Source of the DNA: JAJPKK01 sp963807015
GTDB lineage: Bacteria; Pseudomonadota; Alphaproteobacteria; Rhizobiales; Xanthobacteraceae
DNA: 64,000 bases
Assembly (NCBI GenBank): GCA_963807015.1
Contig: CAWEAS010000028.1
Location: 1 to 64,000 of the forward strand
Reading direction: 5' to 3'
Made by a program: the position numbers and the translations under genes. Positions 1-8,954 of this stretch are shown piece after piece (the stretch's first letter is position 1; each line of letters starts with the position of its first letter). Below the pieces are notes generated by a model. That model searched no databases. It was not told where the DNA came from and worked only from the letters and a program-made list of their open reading frames with translations.

Positions 1-33
1 GGGCAACGCTCTATCCAGCTGAGCTACGGGCGC
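1..33 (-). tRNA. tRNA-Arg, 5' part only (window edge)
   Basis: Read on the minus strand the first 33 bases give the acceptor strand GCGCCCG, then TAGCTCAGCTGGATAGAG (D arm) and the start of the anticodon stem, GTTGCCC. The anticodon lies outside the window, so the amino acid is inferred from the resemblance of this 5' half to bacterial tRNA-Arg of the GCGCCCG type. The tRNA identity is clear; the isoacceptor is not. Confidence 0.7.
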
Positions 34-103
34 GGCACACGAGTCTTTACCCGAATGGCCCGCTCTGAGCAACCGCGCCTCGCAAACGATTGGAGCCCGA
101 CCC

Positions 104-802
104 ATGCCAAACCGTCCACTCACCGGCATTGGAGCATGCGTGTTCGATGCGTACGGCACGCTGTTTGATTTTGCGACCGCGGCGCGCGGATGCCGCGACG
201 TGCTCGGCGACGATGTCGAGCGGGTGAGCGCACTGTGGCGCGACAAGCAGCTGCAATATACGTGGTTGCGCGCCGCGCAGGGGCGCCACGCCGATTTCTG
301 GCAGGTGACGGGAGATGCGCTCGACTTCACGCTCGAAGCGCTTCGTCTCGCGCGTCCGGGACTGCGCGAACGCCTGATGCGGCTCTATCTTGCCCTTGCG
401 CCGTTTCCGGAAGTTCCCGCCGTGCTGAGGACGCTGCGTGCCGCGGGAATGAAGACCGCGATCCTCTCGAACGGCACGCCGGCGATGCTTGATGCGATCG
501 TCAGCGCGGCCGGGCTTGGTCCGCAGTTCGATGCGGTGCTGTCGGTCGAGGCCGTGGGCGCTTTCAAGCCCGATCGGCGGGTCTATCAGCTTGCCGTCGA
601 TCGGCTCGACTGCGCTGCGGACGCGATCGCGTTCCAGTCATCCAATGGCTGGGATGCCTATGCCGCGTCGGCGTTCGGCATGCGGGTCGTGTGGTGCAAT
701 CGCTACCGGGCGCCGCGGGAGCGCCTGCCCGGCGCCCCCGATTACGAGATCGCGACGCTCGCCGAACTGCCGCCGCTTTTCGGCTCGCCGGCTGTGGGCT
801 GA
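104..802 (+). CDS. Haloacid dehalogenase, type II (HAD superfamily)
   Basis: The 232-residue product has the size and motif order of L-2-haloacid dehalogenases, which hydrolyse 2-halo-carboxylates to 2-hydroxy acids in the cytoplasm. Motif I is FDAYGTLFD with the nucleophilic Asp at residue 15. Arg46 follows in LWRDK, motif II is SNG at 122-124, the motif III Lys is at 155 in FKPD, and the SSNGWD signature is at 179-184. This last motif separates type II dehalogenases from most phosphatase-like HAD proteins. It stands alone, converging on the amidase gene. The natural substrate is not evident. Confidence 0.88.
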   Translation: MPNRPLTGIGACVFDAYGTLFDFATAARGCRDVLGDDVERVSALWRDKQLQYTWLRAAQGRHADFWQVTGDALDFTLEALRLARPGLRERLMRLYLALAPFPEVPAVLRTLRAAGMKTAILSNGTPAMLDAIVSAAGLGPQFDAVLSVEAVGAFKPDRRVYQLAVDRLDCAADAIAFQSSNGWDAYAASAFGMRVVWCNRYRAPRERLPGAPDYEIATLAELPPLFGSPAVG

Positions 803-824
803 CGCACGCAAACACGGACGGCAT

Positions 825-1595
825 TTACACCACTTGTCGCTCGTCCCGTTTCGCGAGCAATGCCTGCAACGTCTCGATGGTCGAACGATCGGCGCGGCCG
901 TCGACGCTGGCGGGGCGAAAGTGGCGCTGGAACGCGGTGACCACCGTGGTCGTGTCGGCGTCGTAGATGCCGGTCTTCTCGATGCCGTAGCCGTAGTCCC
1001 GTAGCGCCGCCTGCAATTCCGTCACCTCCCGGCCCTTGGCTCCGGGGCCCAGCGGCGCGATGTCACTCGGCGGCAGCGTATCCACCCAGGCGCCGATGCC
1101 CGCTTCGGCAAGCCGCGCCCAGGGGAATTTCTCGCCGGGATCGCGCTTGCGCCACGGCGCGACATCGGAATGGGCAAGCACGCGTTCCGCGCGGATGCCG
1201 AGGCGCACCACGATGTCGCGACAGAGCTCGATCACCGCGGCGATCTGCGCGTCGGGAAAATCCGGATAGCCGAAGCTGTGGCCCGGATTGCCGATCTCGA
1301 TACCGATAGAGCGCGAGTTGATGTCCGTCGTCCCTTCCCACGTTGATTCGCCGGCGTGCCACGCGCGCCGCGTCTCAGGGACGAGCTGGAGGATATCGCC
1401 GGTCTCATCGACCACGTAGTGGGACGAAACCCGCGCTGCCGGTTCGCGCAGGCGTTTGACCGCGTTCGCGGTCACCGTCATCCCGGTATAGTGGAGAAGC
1501 AGGATATCGACTTTAAGATTGTGTGCCCGTTCGCCGTGATTGGGCGAGGGCGTGACGCGGTTCACGAACCGGGAATCGGGCGCGAACTCCTCCAT
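825..1595 (-). CDS. N-acetylmuramoyl-L-alanine amidase (AmiD/AmpD-type) with PG-binding domain
   Basis: The 256-residue protein has an Amidase_2 fold (residues about 28-165) followed by a peptidoglycan-binding PG_binding_1 domain (about 183-250, ending in repeated LQAAL/LQALL helices). Likely zinc ligands are His35 (LLLHYTGM), His142 (AHSDVAP) and Asp152 (RDPGEKFPW). It should cleave the amide between N-acetylmuramic acid and the stem peptide during murein recycling or remodelling. No clear signal peptide is visible with the start used, so the compartment is uncertain. It lies a few kilobases upstream of the dcw genes, which suits a cell-wall role. Confidence 0.88.
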   Translation of the reverse strand: MEEFAPDSRFVNRVTPSPNHGERAHNLKVDILLLHYTGMTVTANAVKRLREPAARVSSHYVVDETGDILQLVPETRRAWHAGESTWEGTTDINSRSIGIEIGNPGHSFGYPDFPDAQIAAVIELCRDIVVRLGIRAERVLAHSDVAPWRKRDPGEKFPWARLAEAGIGAWVDTLPPSDIAPLGPGAKGREVTELQAALRDYGYGIEKTGIYDADTTTVVTAFQRHFRPASVDGRADRSTIETLQALLAKRDERQVV

Positions 1596-1625
1596 TGCCG
1601 CAGCGCCGCCCGTCCGCGCATTCCC

Positions 1626-2264
1626 TCAATGCACCGCGTATGCGGCGAGGAACGTCCGCACGGCAATCCGCACGACCTTGTTGATCTGCTCCGAAGTTGG
1701 AGTGCCGCGGAAATTGAACAGCACCGGCTTGAACAGCGTCGACTGGCAGGAGTCCATGAATTGGGCCGCCGCGATCTCGCAATCCTCGACCTTGAGTATG
1801 CCTGCTTCGTGCTGCGCGCGGATGTAGGCGGCGAGCGTCGCGATCCCGACCGCGGGGCCGGTCTCGTAGAATATCTTGCCCATCTCCGGCATGCGATCCG
1901 CAATCGCGATCACGGTGCGGAGCGCTGACGACTTTGCGTAGCTGCAGAGAAACTCGATGTAGGCAACGCCCAGCCGGGTCAGCACCGTCCCGACGTCATG
2001 ATCCTCGTGGTCGAGGTTGAACAGGCTCTCGGCGTGCGCCGCGCATTCCATCTCGACGATCGCGGTGAAGAGCTGCTCTTTGTTGGTGAAGTAGACGTAG
2101 AGCGTGCCTTTCGACACGCCGGCGGCGCGGGCGATGTCGTTCATGCTGGCGGCATCGAAGCCGTTCGCGAGGAACACCATCCGAGCACCCTCAACGATCT
2201 GCCGGCGCTTGGCGCTGTCCGGGCTAGCCTGAAGGGCTTGGGCAACTTGAGCCTGAGCGTTCAT
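1626..2264 (-). CDS. TetR/AcrR-family transcriptional repressor
   Basis: The 212-residue protein has a TetR N-terminal DNA-binding domain. The helix-turn-helix spans about residues 41-61 (MNDIARAAGVSKGTLYVYF), followed by NKEQLF. The C-terminal half is a helical ligand-binding domain of the AefR-like type. It is transcribed away from an EmrAB-type efflux operon. The shared intergenic region has two identical palindromes flanking a promoter, so it very probably represses the pump, and perhaps itself, until a toxic ligand binds. That target assignment is inference from position. Confidence 0.9.
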   Translation of the reverse strand: MNAQAQVAQALQASPDSAKRRQIVEGARMVFLANGFDAASMNDIARAAGVSKGTLYVYFTNKEQLFTAIVEMECAAHAESLFNLDHEDHDVGTVLTRLGVAYIEFLCSYAKSSALRTVIAIADRMPEMGKIFYETGPAVGIATLAAYIRAQHEAGILKVEDCEIAAAQFMDSCQSTLFKPVLFNFRGTPTSEQINKVVRIAVRTFLAAYAVH

Positions 2265-2343
2265 CTGTTCGTTCCCCTCATCGCCGCGAAACGCAATTTT
2301 CCAAGTGATTTCAATTGGATCGTCGGATTATCCGAAAGATGAA

Positions 2344-2362
2344 TGACCGAACGGTTCGGTCA
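2344..2362. promoter_or_regulatory. Operator 1 (TetR-type palindrome)
   Basis: The 19-base sequence TGACCGAACGGTTCGGTCA is a perfect inverted repeat of two 9-base arms around a central G. An identical copy lies 53 bases downstream. It sits between the divergent TetR gene and the efflux operon, just upstream of the -35 element, as expected for the repressor's own operator. Confidence 0.85.
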
Positions 2363-2365
2363 CTA

Positions 2366-2393
2366 TTGACTCCGCTTGCGCGTTCCGTATATA
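2366..2393 (+). promoter_or_regulatory. Sigma-70-type promoter of the efflux operon
   Basis: A -35 box TTGACT (2366-2371) is separated by 16 bases from a -10 box TATATA (2388-2393). The two TetR-type palindromes lie immediately before the -35 box and immediately after the -10 box, so bound repressor would occlude both promoter elements and the start site. Confidence 0.75.
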
Positions 2394-2396
2394 GAT

Positions 2397-2415
2397 TGAC
2401 CGAACGGTTCGGTCA
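2397..2415. promoter_or_regulatory. Operator 2 (TetR-type palindrome)
   Basis: Identical to the palindrome at 2344-2362, and here extended by one matching base on each side. It begins four bases after the -10 box and therefore covers the probable transcription start of the emrA-like gene. Confidence 0.85.
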
Positions 2416-2453
2416 AGGACGTTCAAAGAAGCTTACCACGAATGGAGCAAGCA

Positions 2454-3719
2454 ATGTATCGCGATGCAGATACGGCTTTTCCGCACCCCACGCTTTTAGA
2501 ATCCGATGCCGGGCAATTGTTGGCGGAAGGGAGCGCTGGAGGTGCCCCCGTCATGTTTGCGCCATTTCCGATTCCGGTACAGCCGCATTCGGAAATGACG
2601 GCGGATGGAGTTGTCTCTCCGACGCGCCCTCACCGGCGCCGTCTTATGGCCGTTGGAGTGGCGCTTGCCTTCGTCCTTGCGGTCGGCGGCTGGTACGGTG
2701 ATCGCTGGTGGACCACCGGCCGTTTCGTCATCTCGACCGATGACGCCTATGTCCGAGCCCACAACACGACGCTTGCGTCCAAAGTTGCGGGCTACGTGGT
2801 CAGCATCCCGGTCGAGGACAATGCGGAAATACGCGCCGGCGACGTAATCGCGACCATCGACGACGGCGACTATCGGATCGCGGTCGACGCCGCGCGTCGA
2901 AAAGTCGAAACGCAGAAGGCGACCATCGATCGCTTCTCGCGGCAGATCGTTGCCCAGCAAGCGAATGTCGAGCAGGCCAAGGCCCAGTTGGTCTCGGCGG
3001 AAGCTGCCTCCAAGCGCATGCAGGCCGAATACGATCGCCAGCAGGCGTTGGCGGCCCGCCAATACGCCAGCCGGCAGATTCTGGAACAAGCCGAGGCCAA
3101 CCGCGACCAGGCGGTTGCCGCCGTTCAGAGTTCGCAGGCTGCGCTCGATGCGGCCGCGGCCAACGTCGCCGTGCTCAAAGCCCAGCAGGAGGAGGCGACG
3201 CATACGCTCGGCGAACTGCGAACCACGCTTGAAAAGGCCCAGCGCGACCTCTCGTTCACCGTGATCCGTGCGCCGGTCGATGGCGTGTTCGGCAACCGCG
3301 CGGTGCAGACCGGCGACTTCGTGCAAACCGGCCAGCGGATCGCGAGCCTCGTTCCGCTCGACGAGGTCTATATCGACGCCAACTTCAAGGAGACGCAGCT
3401 TGCCCGGCTGCGGCCCGGCCAGCGGGTGTCGATCGCCGTCGACGCACTGCCCGACCACAATCTCGAAGGCCGGGTGGCGAGTCTGTCGCCGGCGTCGGGC
3501 GCGGTGTTCTCTCTGCTGCCGCCCGATAATGCGACCGGCAACTTCACGAAGATCGTGCAGCGGCTGCCGGTGCGCATCGCGGTGCCGCCCGATGTTGCGA
3601 CCAAGCGGCTGTTGCGCTCCGGCATGTCCGTCGTCGTCAGCGTGAATACGAAGGCCGAGGAGGTCGCGGATCGCGGGGCAACTCCAGCTCGTACGGCAAG
3701 GGTCGAGATCGCGCGCTAG
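2454..3719 (+). CDS. HlyD-family membrane-fusion protein, EmrA-type
   Basis: This is the periplasmic adaptor of a tripartite drug-efflux pump. Start ATG 2454 is preferred over ATG 2442 because GGAG lies six bases before it, giving 421 residues. One N-terminal membrane anchor lies at about residues 62-80. After it come the first half-lipoyl motif (SKVAGYVVSIPVEDN), a long alanine- and glutamine-rich coiled coil, the second half-lipoyl segment (IRAPVDGVFGNRAVQ) and a beta-barrel domain (FKETQLARLRPGQRV). The DHA2 transporter follows 35 bases downstream. Expression is presumably controlled by the divergent TetR protein. Confidence 0.9.
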   Translation: MYRDADTAFPHPTLLESDAGQLLAEGSAGGAPVMFAPFPIPVQPHSEMTADGVVSPTRPHRRRLMAVGVALAFVLAVGGWYGDRWWTTGRFVISTDDAYVRAHNTTLASKVAGYVVSIPVEDNAEIRAGDVIATIDDGDYRIAVDAARRKVETQKATIDRFSRQIVAQQANVEQAKAQLVSAEAASKRMQAEYDRQQALAARQYASRQILEQAEANRDQAVAAVQSSQAALDAAAANVAVLKAQQEEATHTLGELRTTLEKAQRDLSFTVIRAPVDGVFGNRAVQTGDFVQTGQRIASLVPLDEVYIDANFKETQLARLRPGQRVSIAVDALPDHNLEGRVASLSPASGAVFSLLPPDNATGNFTKIVQRLPVRIAVPPDVATKRLLRSGMSVVVSVNTKAEEVADRGATPARTARVEIAR

Positions 3720-3754
3720 CCGCCGCGTCTAAGTCGCCAGGTGGAGTGTCATCC

Positions 3755-5347
3755 ATGGCCACCGCAGTTTCCGCCACGCTCCCGGTTCCCGTCGCTCGCG
3801 CCGCGCCGGCTGCCACGGTCGCTCCGCTCTCGGCGCGCCGGCTCTTCGCCTTCCTTGCCATGTGCTTCGGCATGTTCATGGCGTTCCTCGACATCCAGAT
3901 CGTGTCGTCATCGCTCAACGAGATCCAGGCGGGCTTGTCGGCGTCTGCGGACGAAATCCCTTGGGTGCAGACGGCCTACCTGATCGCCGAGGTCGTCGCG
4001 ATCCCGCTCTCCGGCTTCCTCTCGCGCGCGCTTGGCACCCGCATCCTGTTCGCGATTTCCGCCGGGGGGTTCACGCTCGCCAGCGTCATGTGCGGGATGA
4101 GTTCCTCGATCAGCAGCATGATCGTGTGGCGCGCGCTGCAGGGATTCATCGGCGGCGGCATGGTGCCGACGGTATTTGCCTCCGCCTATTTGATTTTCCC
4201 TGGTCCGCGCCAGAAGCTGGTCGCGCCGCTTATCGGCCTGATCGCCACGCTTGCGCCTACCATCGGACCGACGGTCGGCGGCTATTTGACCGACGCTTTG
4301 TCGTGGCACTGGCTGTTCTTCATCAATGTCGTCCCCGGCATCGTGGTCACGGCGGCATCGTTCATGCTGATCGATTTCGATCGGCCCGACTTGGGATTGC
4401 TGAAGAACTTCGACTGGTACGGCCTTATCTCGATGGCGGGCTTTCTCGGCGCCCTCGAATACGTGCTCGAGGAGGGGCCGCGCTGGGACTGGTTCGAAGA
4501 CGAGACGATCCTGACCTTCGCGATCGTATCGGCGGTCTCGGCGATGTTTTTCTTCGCCCGCGCGCTGACGGCCCGTGCACCGATCGTCGATTTGGGCGCG
4601 TTCCTCAACCGCAATTTCTCGGTCGGCAGCCTGTTCTCGTTCGTGCTCGGGATCGGGCTCTATGGCCTGACCTACATCTATCCGGTCTATCTCGCGCAGG
4701 TGCGCGGCTACAACGCATTGATGATCGGCGAGACGATGTTCGTCTCCGGCGCAGTCATGTTCCTGTGCGCGCCCATCGCCGGTCAGCTCAGCGACCGCCT
4801 TGATCCGCGTCTTGTTCTGAGTTCCGGCTTCCTGTTCTTCGCGCTCGGCACCTGGCAGATGACCTACGTCACGCCCGACTGGGATTTCTGGGAGCTGCTG
4901 TGGCCGCAAGTGTTCCGCGGCATCGGGTTGATGTTTGCGATCGTGCCGGTGACGAATACGGCGCTCGGCACGCTGCCGCCGGAGCGCGTCAAGAACGCCT
5001 CCGGCTTATTCAACCTGATGCGCAATCTCGGCGGCGCGATCGGGCTTGCCGCGATCAACACCGTGTTCAACCACCGCATGGATCTCCACCTCGACCGCCT
5101 TCACGAGGCGATCAACGGCGCAAGCGTGCCGGCAGTCGAGACGCTCGGGAATCTCGCCGCACGTTTCCCCGGCTCGGACGCGGCAGACATGGCGCTCAAG
5201 CAGATGATGGCGATGGTGCGGTTGCAGGCGGCGGTCCTGAGTTATGCCGACCTGTTCCTGATGATGACCGTCCTGTTCGTTGCGCTCGCGGGCTTCGGCG
5301 TCCTGATGCGCCGGCCTCAAAAGATCGAAGGCGGCGGCGGTCACTGA
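3755..5347 (+). CDS. DHA2-family MFS multidrug transporter, EmrB-type
   Basis: A 530-residue inner-membrane protein with about 14 hydrophobic segments, the usual architecture of DHA2 drug:proton antiporters. The first helix has the family signature LDIQIVSSSLNEIQ, and later segments include GFIGGGMVPTVF and APTIGPTVGGYLTDAL. Start ATG 3755 has GGAG eight bases upstream and is preferred to GTG 3746. It would pair with the EmrA-type adaptor and an outer-membrane TolC-like channel, which is not in this window. The substrate is unknown; hydrophobic toxins are typical. Confidence 0.92.
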   Translation: MATAVSATLPVPVARAAPAATVAPLSARRLFAFLAMCFGMFMAFLDIQIVSSSLNEIQAGLSASADEIPWVQTAYLIAEVVAIPLSGFLSRALGTRILFAISAGGFTLASVMCGMSSSISSMIVWRALQGFIGGGMVPTVFASAYLIFPGPRQKLVAPLIGLIATLAPTIGPTVGGYLTDALSWHWLFFINVVPGIVVTAASFMLIDFDRPDLGLLKNFDWYGLISMAGFLGALEYVLEEGPRWDWFEDETILTFAIVSAVSAMFFFARALTARAPIVDLGAFLNRNFSVGSLFSFVLGIGLYGLTYIYPVYLAQVRGYNALMIGETMFVSGAVMFLCAPIAGQLSDRLDPRLVLSSGFLFFALGTWQMTYVTPDWDFWELLWPQVFRGIGLMFAIVPVTNTALGTLPPERVKNASGLFNLMRNLGGAIGLAAINTVFNHRMDLHLDRLHEAINGASVPAVETLGNLAARFPGSDAADMALKQMMAMVRLQAAVLSYADLFLMMTVLFVALAGFGVLMRRPQKIEGGGGH

Positions 5348-5567
5348 GTCCCGCCCCTCGGCAACGTTTCTTTAAGTTTAACCGTTGTTAAGTGCAGGGA
5401 GCACGTCGGGGCGCCGAGCGGGCGGCGGAACGCATTGATGCTCCTGGGGGCCGATGGTATCCGAAATTAGTGCTGTCATTTCTACGGGTTCGGCCGCATC
5501 CGGCCGAACAGCGGCGGTTGCGTTCCGCTTTGCGCGCGCCGCGCGCCGCTTGCAATGGAGCCGCGCC

Positions 5568-6593
5568 ATGACGGCGCCCGAGCCGCCGCGTTCGCAGTCG
5601 CCATCGCGGCACGTTCCAGTGCTGCTGCGCCCGGTGATCCAATACCTCGCCCCGCGTGACGGTGGCGTCTATGTCGACGGCACTTACGGGGCCGGCGGTT
5701 ATTCAGCGGCGCTCCTCGCGGCCGCGGACACCCGCGTCATCGGCATCGATCGTGACCCGAACGCCATCGCGGCCGGCGCGGCGCAGGTCGCCGCGGCGGA
5801 CGGCCGCCTTGTTCTGGTCGAGGGCCGTTTCGGCGCGCTCGACCAGATCGTTTTGGAACAAGGCATGGCCGATGCGAGTGTCGATGGCGTCGTGCTCGAC
5901 CTCGGCGTTTCCTCGATGCAACTCGACACGCCGCAGCGCGGCTTCTCGTTCCGCCAGGATGGGCCGCTCGACATGCGCATGGGCGGCGACGGGCCCTCCG
6001 CCGCCGACGTTGTCGCGGCCGCCACCGAGCGCGATCTCGCCGACATCATTTTCTTGCTCGGCGAGGAGCGTCACGCCCGTGCCGTCGCGCGCGCGATCGT
6101 TGCGGCCCGCCGGGAACAGCCGATCGATACTACGCTTGCGCTTGCCGGCATCGTCGCCAGGGTGGTGCGGGGGCGGCCCGGCGATATTCACCCGGCAACG
6201 CGCACGTTCCAGGCCTTGCGGCTCTTCGTGAACGAGGAACTGCGCGAACTCGTTGAAGGTCTCAGCGCTGCCGAGCGCATCCTCAAGCCCGGCGGCCGCC
6301 TGGTGGTGGTCTCGTTCCACTCGCTTGAAGACCGCATCGTGAAGACGTTCTTCGCCGCGCGCAGCGGCACGAGCGGCGGCTCGCGCCACCTGCCGGAAGC
6401 CGTGCCGGTGCCGGCGACCTTCAACGTGCTCACCCGCCGTCCGGTCGTCGCCGACGATGCCGAGGTGCGGGATAATCCGCGGGCGCGCTCGGCGAAGCTG
6501 CGGGCTGGCGAACGGACCGTCGCGCCGGTCGCGACCGCGCCAACGCCGGCGCTGCCGCGCCTGCCGGCGCTCGCCGACGTCATGGGGGGATGA
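5568..6593 (+). CDS. rsmH: 16S rRNA m4C1402 methyltransferase RsmH
   Basis: The 341-residue enzyme N4-methylates C1402 of 16S rRNA with SAM. The start at 5568 follows GGAG by seven bases. It opens with the family segment HVPVLLRPVIQYL, then the SAM-binding GTYGAGGYSAALL. VLDLGVSSMQLD and the closing FHSLEDRIVK motif are also present. It is the first dcw gene here and its TGA directly abuts the ATG of ftsL. The usual neighbour mraZ is not visible upstream; the preceding gene is the EmrB-type pump. Confidence 0.95.
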   Translation: MTAPEPPRSQSPSRHVPVLLRPVIQYLAPRDGGVYVDGTYGAGGYSAALLAAADTRVIGIDRDPNAIAAGAAQVAAADGRLVLVEGRFGALDQIVLEQGMADASVDGVVLDLGVSSMQLDTPQRGFSFRQDGPLDMRMGGDGPSAADVVAAATERDLADIIFLLGEERHARAVARAIVAARREQPIDTTLALAGIVARVVRGRPGDIHPATRTFQALRLFVNEELRELVEGLSAAERILKPGGRLVVVSFHSLEDRIVKTFFAARSGTSGGSRHLPEAVPVPATFNVLTRRPVVADDAEVRDNPRARSAKLRAGERTVAPVATAPTPALPRLPALADVMGG

Positions 6594-7019
6594 ATGCGCT
6601 TCATCCACCTCATCGTCGTTGCTGCGCTCGTGGCCGCCGCCGTCGACGTCTACAAGATCAAGTTCGAGTCGACCGTCCAGGCGGAGCGGGTCGCGAAACT
6701 CCGCGTCGAGATCAGACGTGAGCACGACGCCATTGCGGCGCTGCGGGCCGAATGGGCGCACCTCGATAACCCCGCCCGCATCCAGGCGCTCACGCAGCGC
6801 CATCTGCCGCTCAAGCCCATGAATCCGCTCCAGATCGAGCCGTTCGACCACCTGCCGGAGCGACCGCCGCCGCAGGACGATGGCGTCGCCAAGGCCGTGA
6901 GCAACGATGGCGAGCAACCGACTGGCAGTATCAGTGGGCCCGCATCGAACCGCGCCGCCACTGCGCCGGCGTCGCCGCCGCCAGCGGCCTCGTCAACGAC
7001 GGCTACGGAATCAAGGTGA
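6594..7019 (+). CDS. ftsL: Cell division protein FtsL-like
   Basis: A 141-residue bitopic protein. It has a short cytoplasmic tail, one membrane helix (IHLIVVAALVAAAVDVYKI) and a periplasmic coiled coil with leucines and arginines (about residues 30-60, ending RIQALTQRHLPLKPM). A proline- and alanine-rich tail follows. Sequence conservation in FtsL is weak, so the call rests on topology and on its place between rsmH and ftsI, with start-stop contact to rsmH. It should act in the FtsQLB divisome subcomplex. The long low-complexity C-terminus is typical of alphaproteobacterial versions. Confidence 0.85.
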   Translation: MRFIHLIVVAALVAAAVDVYKIKFESTVQAERVAKLRVEIRREHDAIAALRAEWAHLDNPARIQALTQRHLPLKPMNPLQIEPFDHLPERPPPQDDGVAKAVSNDGEQPTGSISGPASNRAATAPASPPPAASSTTATESR

Positions 7020-7023
7020 CGGC

Positions 7024-8775
7024 ATGAGTGCGCCAACTCATCCAGCTGCGCCTACGCCGCCGTCCGTACCATGGCGCCGGCGGGTTACGCAGTCGCTGCT
7101 TTACGGCAAGGAGGTCGACCGTCCGGCCAAGACCCGGGCCCGGCTCGGCACCGCCGCGCTCGGATTTACCATCATCTACGGGATCATAGCGGTACGCCTC
7201 GTGCTCTATGCGGTGATCCCCGACACCCACACCGTGCGCCACAGCGGCCAGGACGCACTTGCGACCGCCCGGCCGGACATCATCGACCGCAACGGCGAAA
7301 TCCTGGCGACCGACCTCAAGACGCCGTCGCTGTTTGCGGAGCCGCGCCGCATCATCGATCCCGACGAAGCGACCGAGCTTCTCGCCGGCGTCATGCCGGA
7401 CCTCGACAGCCGCGAGGTGCGCGACCGGCTCGGTTCGCGCCGCGGCTTCGCCTGGCTCAAGCGCGATATTTCGCCGGCGCAGCAGGCGGAGGTGCACCGC
7501 CTCGGCATTCCGGGCATCGGCTTCCTGACGGAGAACAAGCGCGTCTATCCGAACGGCAGCGAGGTCTCCCACCTGATCGGCCACGTCAACATCGACAATC
7601 AGGGCATTGCCGGCATCGAGAGATGGCTCGACAGCCACGGTCTTGCGGACCTCCATCGTGCCGGCTTTGCCACCGATCGCGAGCAGGAGCCGATACAGCT
7701 TGCAACTGACCTCCGCGTGCAGCATGCGTTGCGCGACGAACTGATTGCGGCGCGCGACAAGTTCAAGGCGGATGCAGCTGCCGGCATCGTCCTCGACGTG
7801 CGCACGGGCGAAATCGACGCCATGGTTTCGGTACCGGACTACAACCCCAACAATCCGCGCGAGGCGCTCGATCCGAACCGCATCAACCGGCTGACCACCG
7901 GTGTCTATGAGATGGGCTCGACTTTCAAGGCCCTGACGGTCGGGATGGCACTCGATTCCGGCAAGGTCACACTCAATTCAAGCTTCGATGCGCGCGGCTC
8001 GCTGCGCTACGGGCACTTCAACATCAGCGATTACCATGCGCAGAACCGCGTGCTCACGGTGCCGGAGATCTTCACCTATTCGTCCAATGTCGGTGCCGCC
8101 AAGATGGCACTGCGCATCGGGATCGAAGAGCACAAGGCCTTTTTGAAGAAGCTTGGCCAGCTCGACCGGCTGCGCACCGAACTGCCGGAAAGTGCCGAGC
8201 CGATCGTCCCGAAGAACTGGGGCGAGATCAACACGGTGACGATTTCATTCGGTCACGGCTTGTCGGTCGCGCCGCTGCAGGCGGTGATGGGGGTCGCAGC
8301 GCTCCTCAACGGCGGCTACCTCATTCCGCCGACCTTCCTCAAGCGCAGTCCGGAGAAGGCCCGGGCGGTTGCGAAGCGCGTCGTCAAGCCCGAGACCAGC
8401 GTCGCGATGCGCTACCTGATGCGGCTCAACGCCGAGAAGGGCACGGCCACGCGCGCCGACGTCAAAGGCTATTACGTCGGCGGCAAGACCGGCACTGCCG
8501 AAAAGGTCATCAACGGCCACTATTCGAAGACGCGGCTGATGACGGACTTCATGGCGGTGCTACCGGCCGACGAGCCGCGCTACCTCGTCCTCATCATGCT
8601 CGACGAGCCGAAGGCGATCCCGGAAACGCACGGGTTTGCCACCTCCGGCTGGAACGCGGTGCCGGTCGCGGCCAAGCTGATCGCCCGGATCGCGCCGCTC
8701 CTCGGTCTCGAGCCCCGCTTCGACATGCCGCCGGCCGACAAGCTGCTGCTCGCGTCGGCAAAAGACACACGGTAG
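7024..8775 (+). CDS. ftsI: Septal peptidoglycan transpeptidase FtsI (PBP3)
   Basis: The 583-residue class B penicillin-binding protein crosslinks septal murein. It starts at ATG 7024, four bases after the ftsL stop. One membrane helix (about 37-60) is followed by the pedestal domain (RPDIIDRNGEILATDLKT) and the transpeptidase domain. The three active-site motifs are present: STFK with nucleophile Ser299, SSN at about 353, and KTGT at about 488. It is translationally close to ftsL, as in other dcw clusters. Confidence 0.95.
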   Translation: MSAPTHPAAPTPPSVPWRRRVTQSLLYGKEVDRPAKTRARLGTAALGFTIIYGIIAVRLVLYAVIPDTHTVRHSGQDALATARPDIIDRNGEILATDLKTPSLFAEPRRIIDPDEATELLAGVMPDLDSREVRDRLGSRRGFAWLKRDISPAQQAEVHRLGIPGIGFLTENKRVYPNGSEVSHLIGHVNIDNQGIAGIERWLDSHGLADLHRAGFATDREQEPIQLATDLRVQHALRDELIAARDKFKADAAAGIVLDVRTGEIDAMVSVPDYNPNNPREALDPNRINRLTTGVYEMGSTFKALTVGMALDSGKVTLNSSFDARGSLRYGHFNISDYHAQNRVLTVPEIFTYSSNVGAAKMALRIGIEEHKAFLKKLGQLDRLRTELPESAEPIVPKNWGEINTVTISFGHGLSVAPLQAVMGVAALLNGGYLIPPTFLKRSPEKARAVAKRVVKPETSVAMRYLMRLNAEKGTATRADVKGYYVGGKTGTAEKVINGHYSKTRLMTDFMAVLPADEPRYLVLIMLDEPKAIPETHGFATSGWNAVPVAAKLIARIAPLLGLEPRFDMPPADKLLLASAKDTR

Positions 8776-8954
8776 CGCACCAAAGTCGCGCCGGCTCCGA
8801 ATTCCTCTGTTTTTTCAGAACGATAACTGCGCCGTCATGACAGGGAGCGCAGCCGACGCAGGCTTGGTTAATTTTTTGTTTACGTGCGTGAACCTTTGGC
8901 GGACCGGCAACGTCTAACCAGGAAAGGGCGTCAGAACAGATGTGAGGCGGGGCC

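Noticed and set aside
5348..5567. Remnant of mraZ upstream of rsmH
   Set aside because: No frame in this gap shows MraZ-like sequence; only an AT-rich stretch around 5370-5395 that may be promoter.
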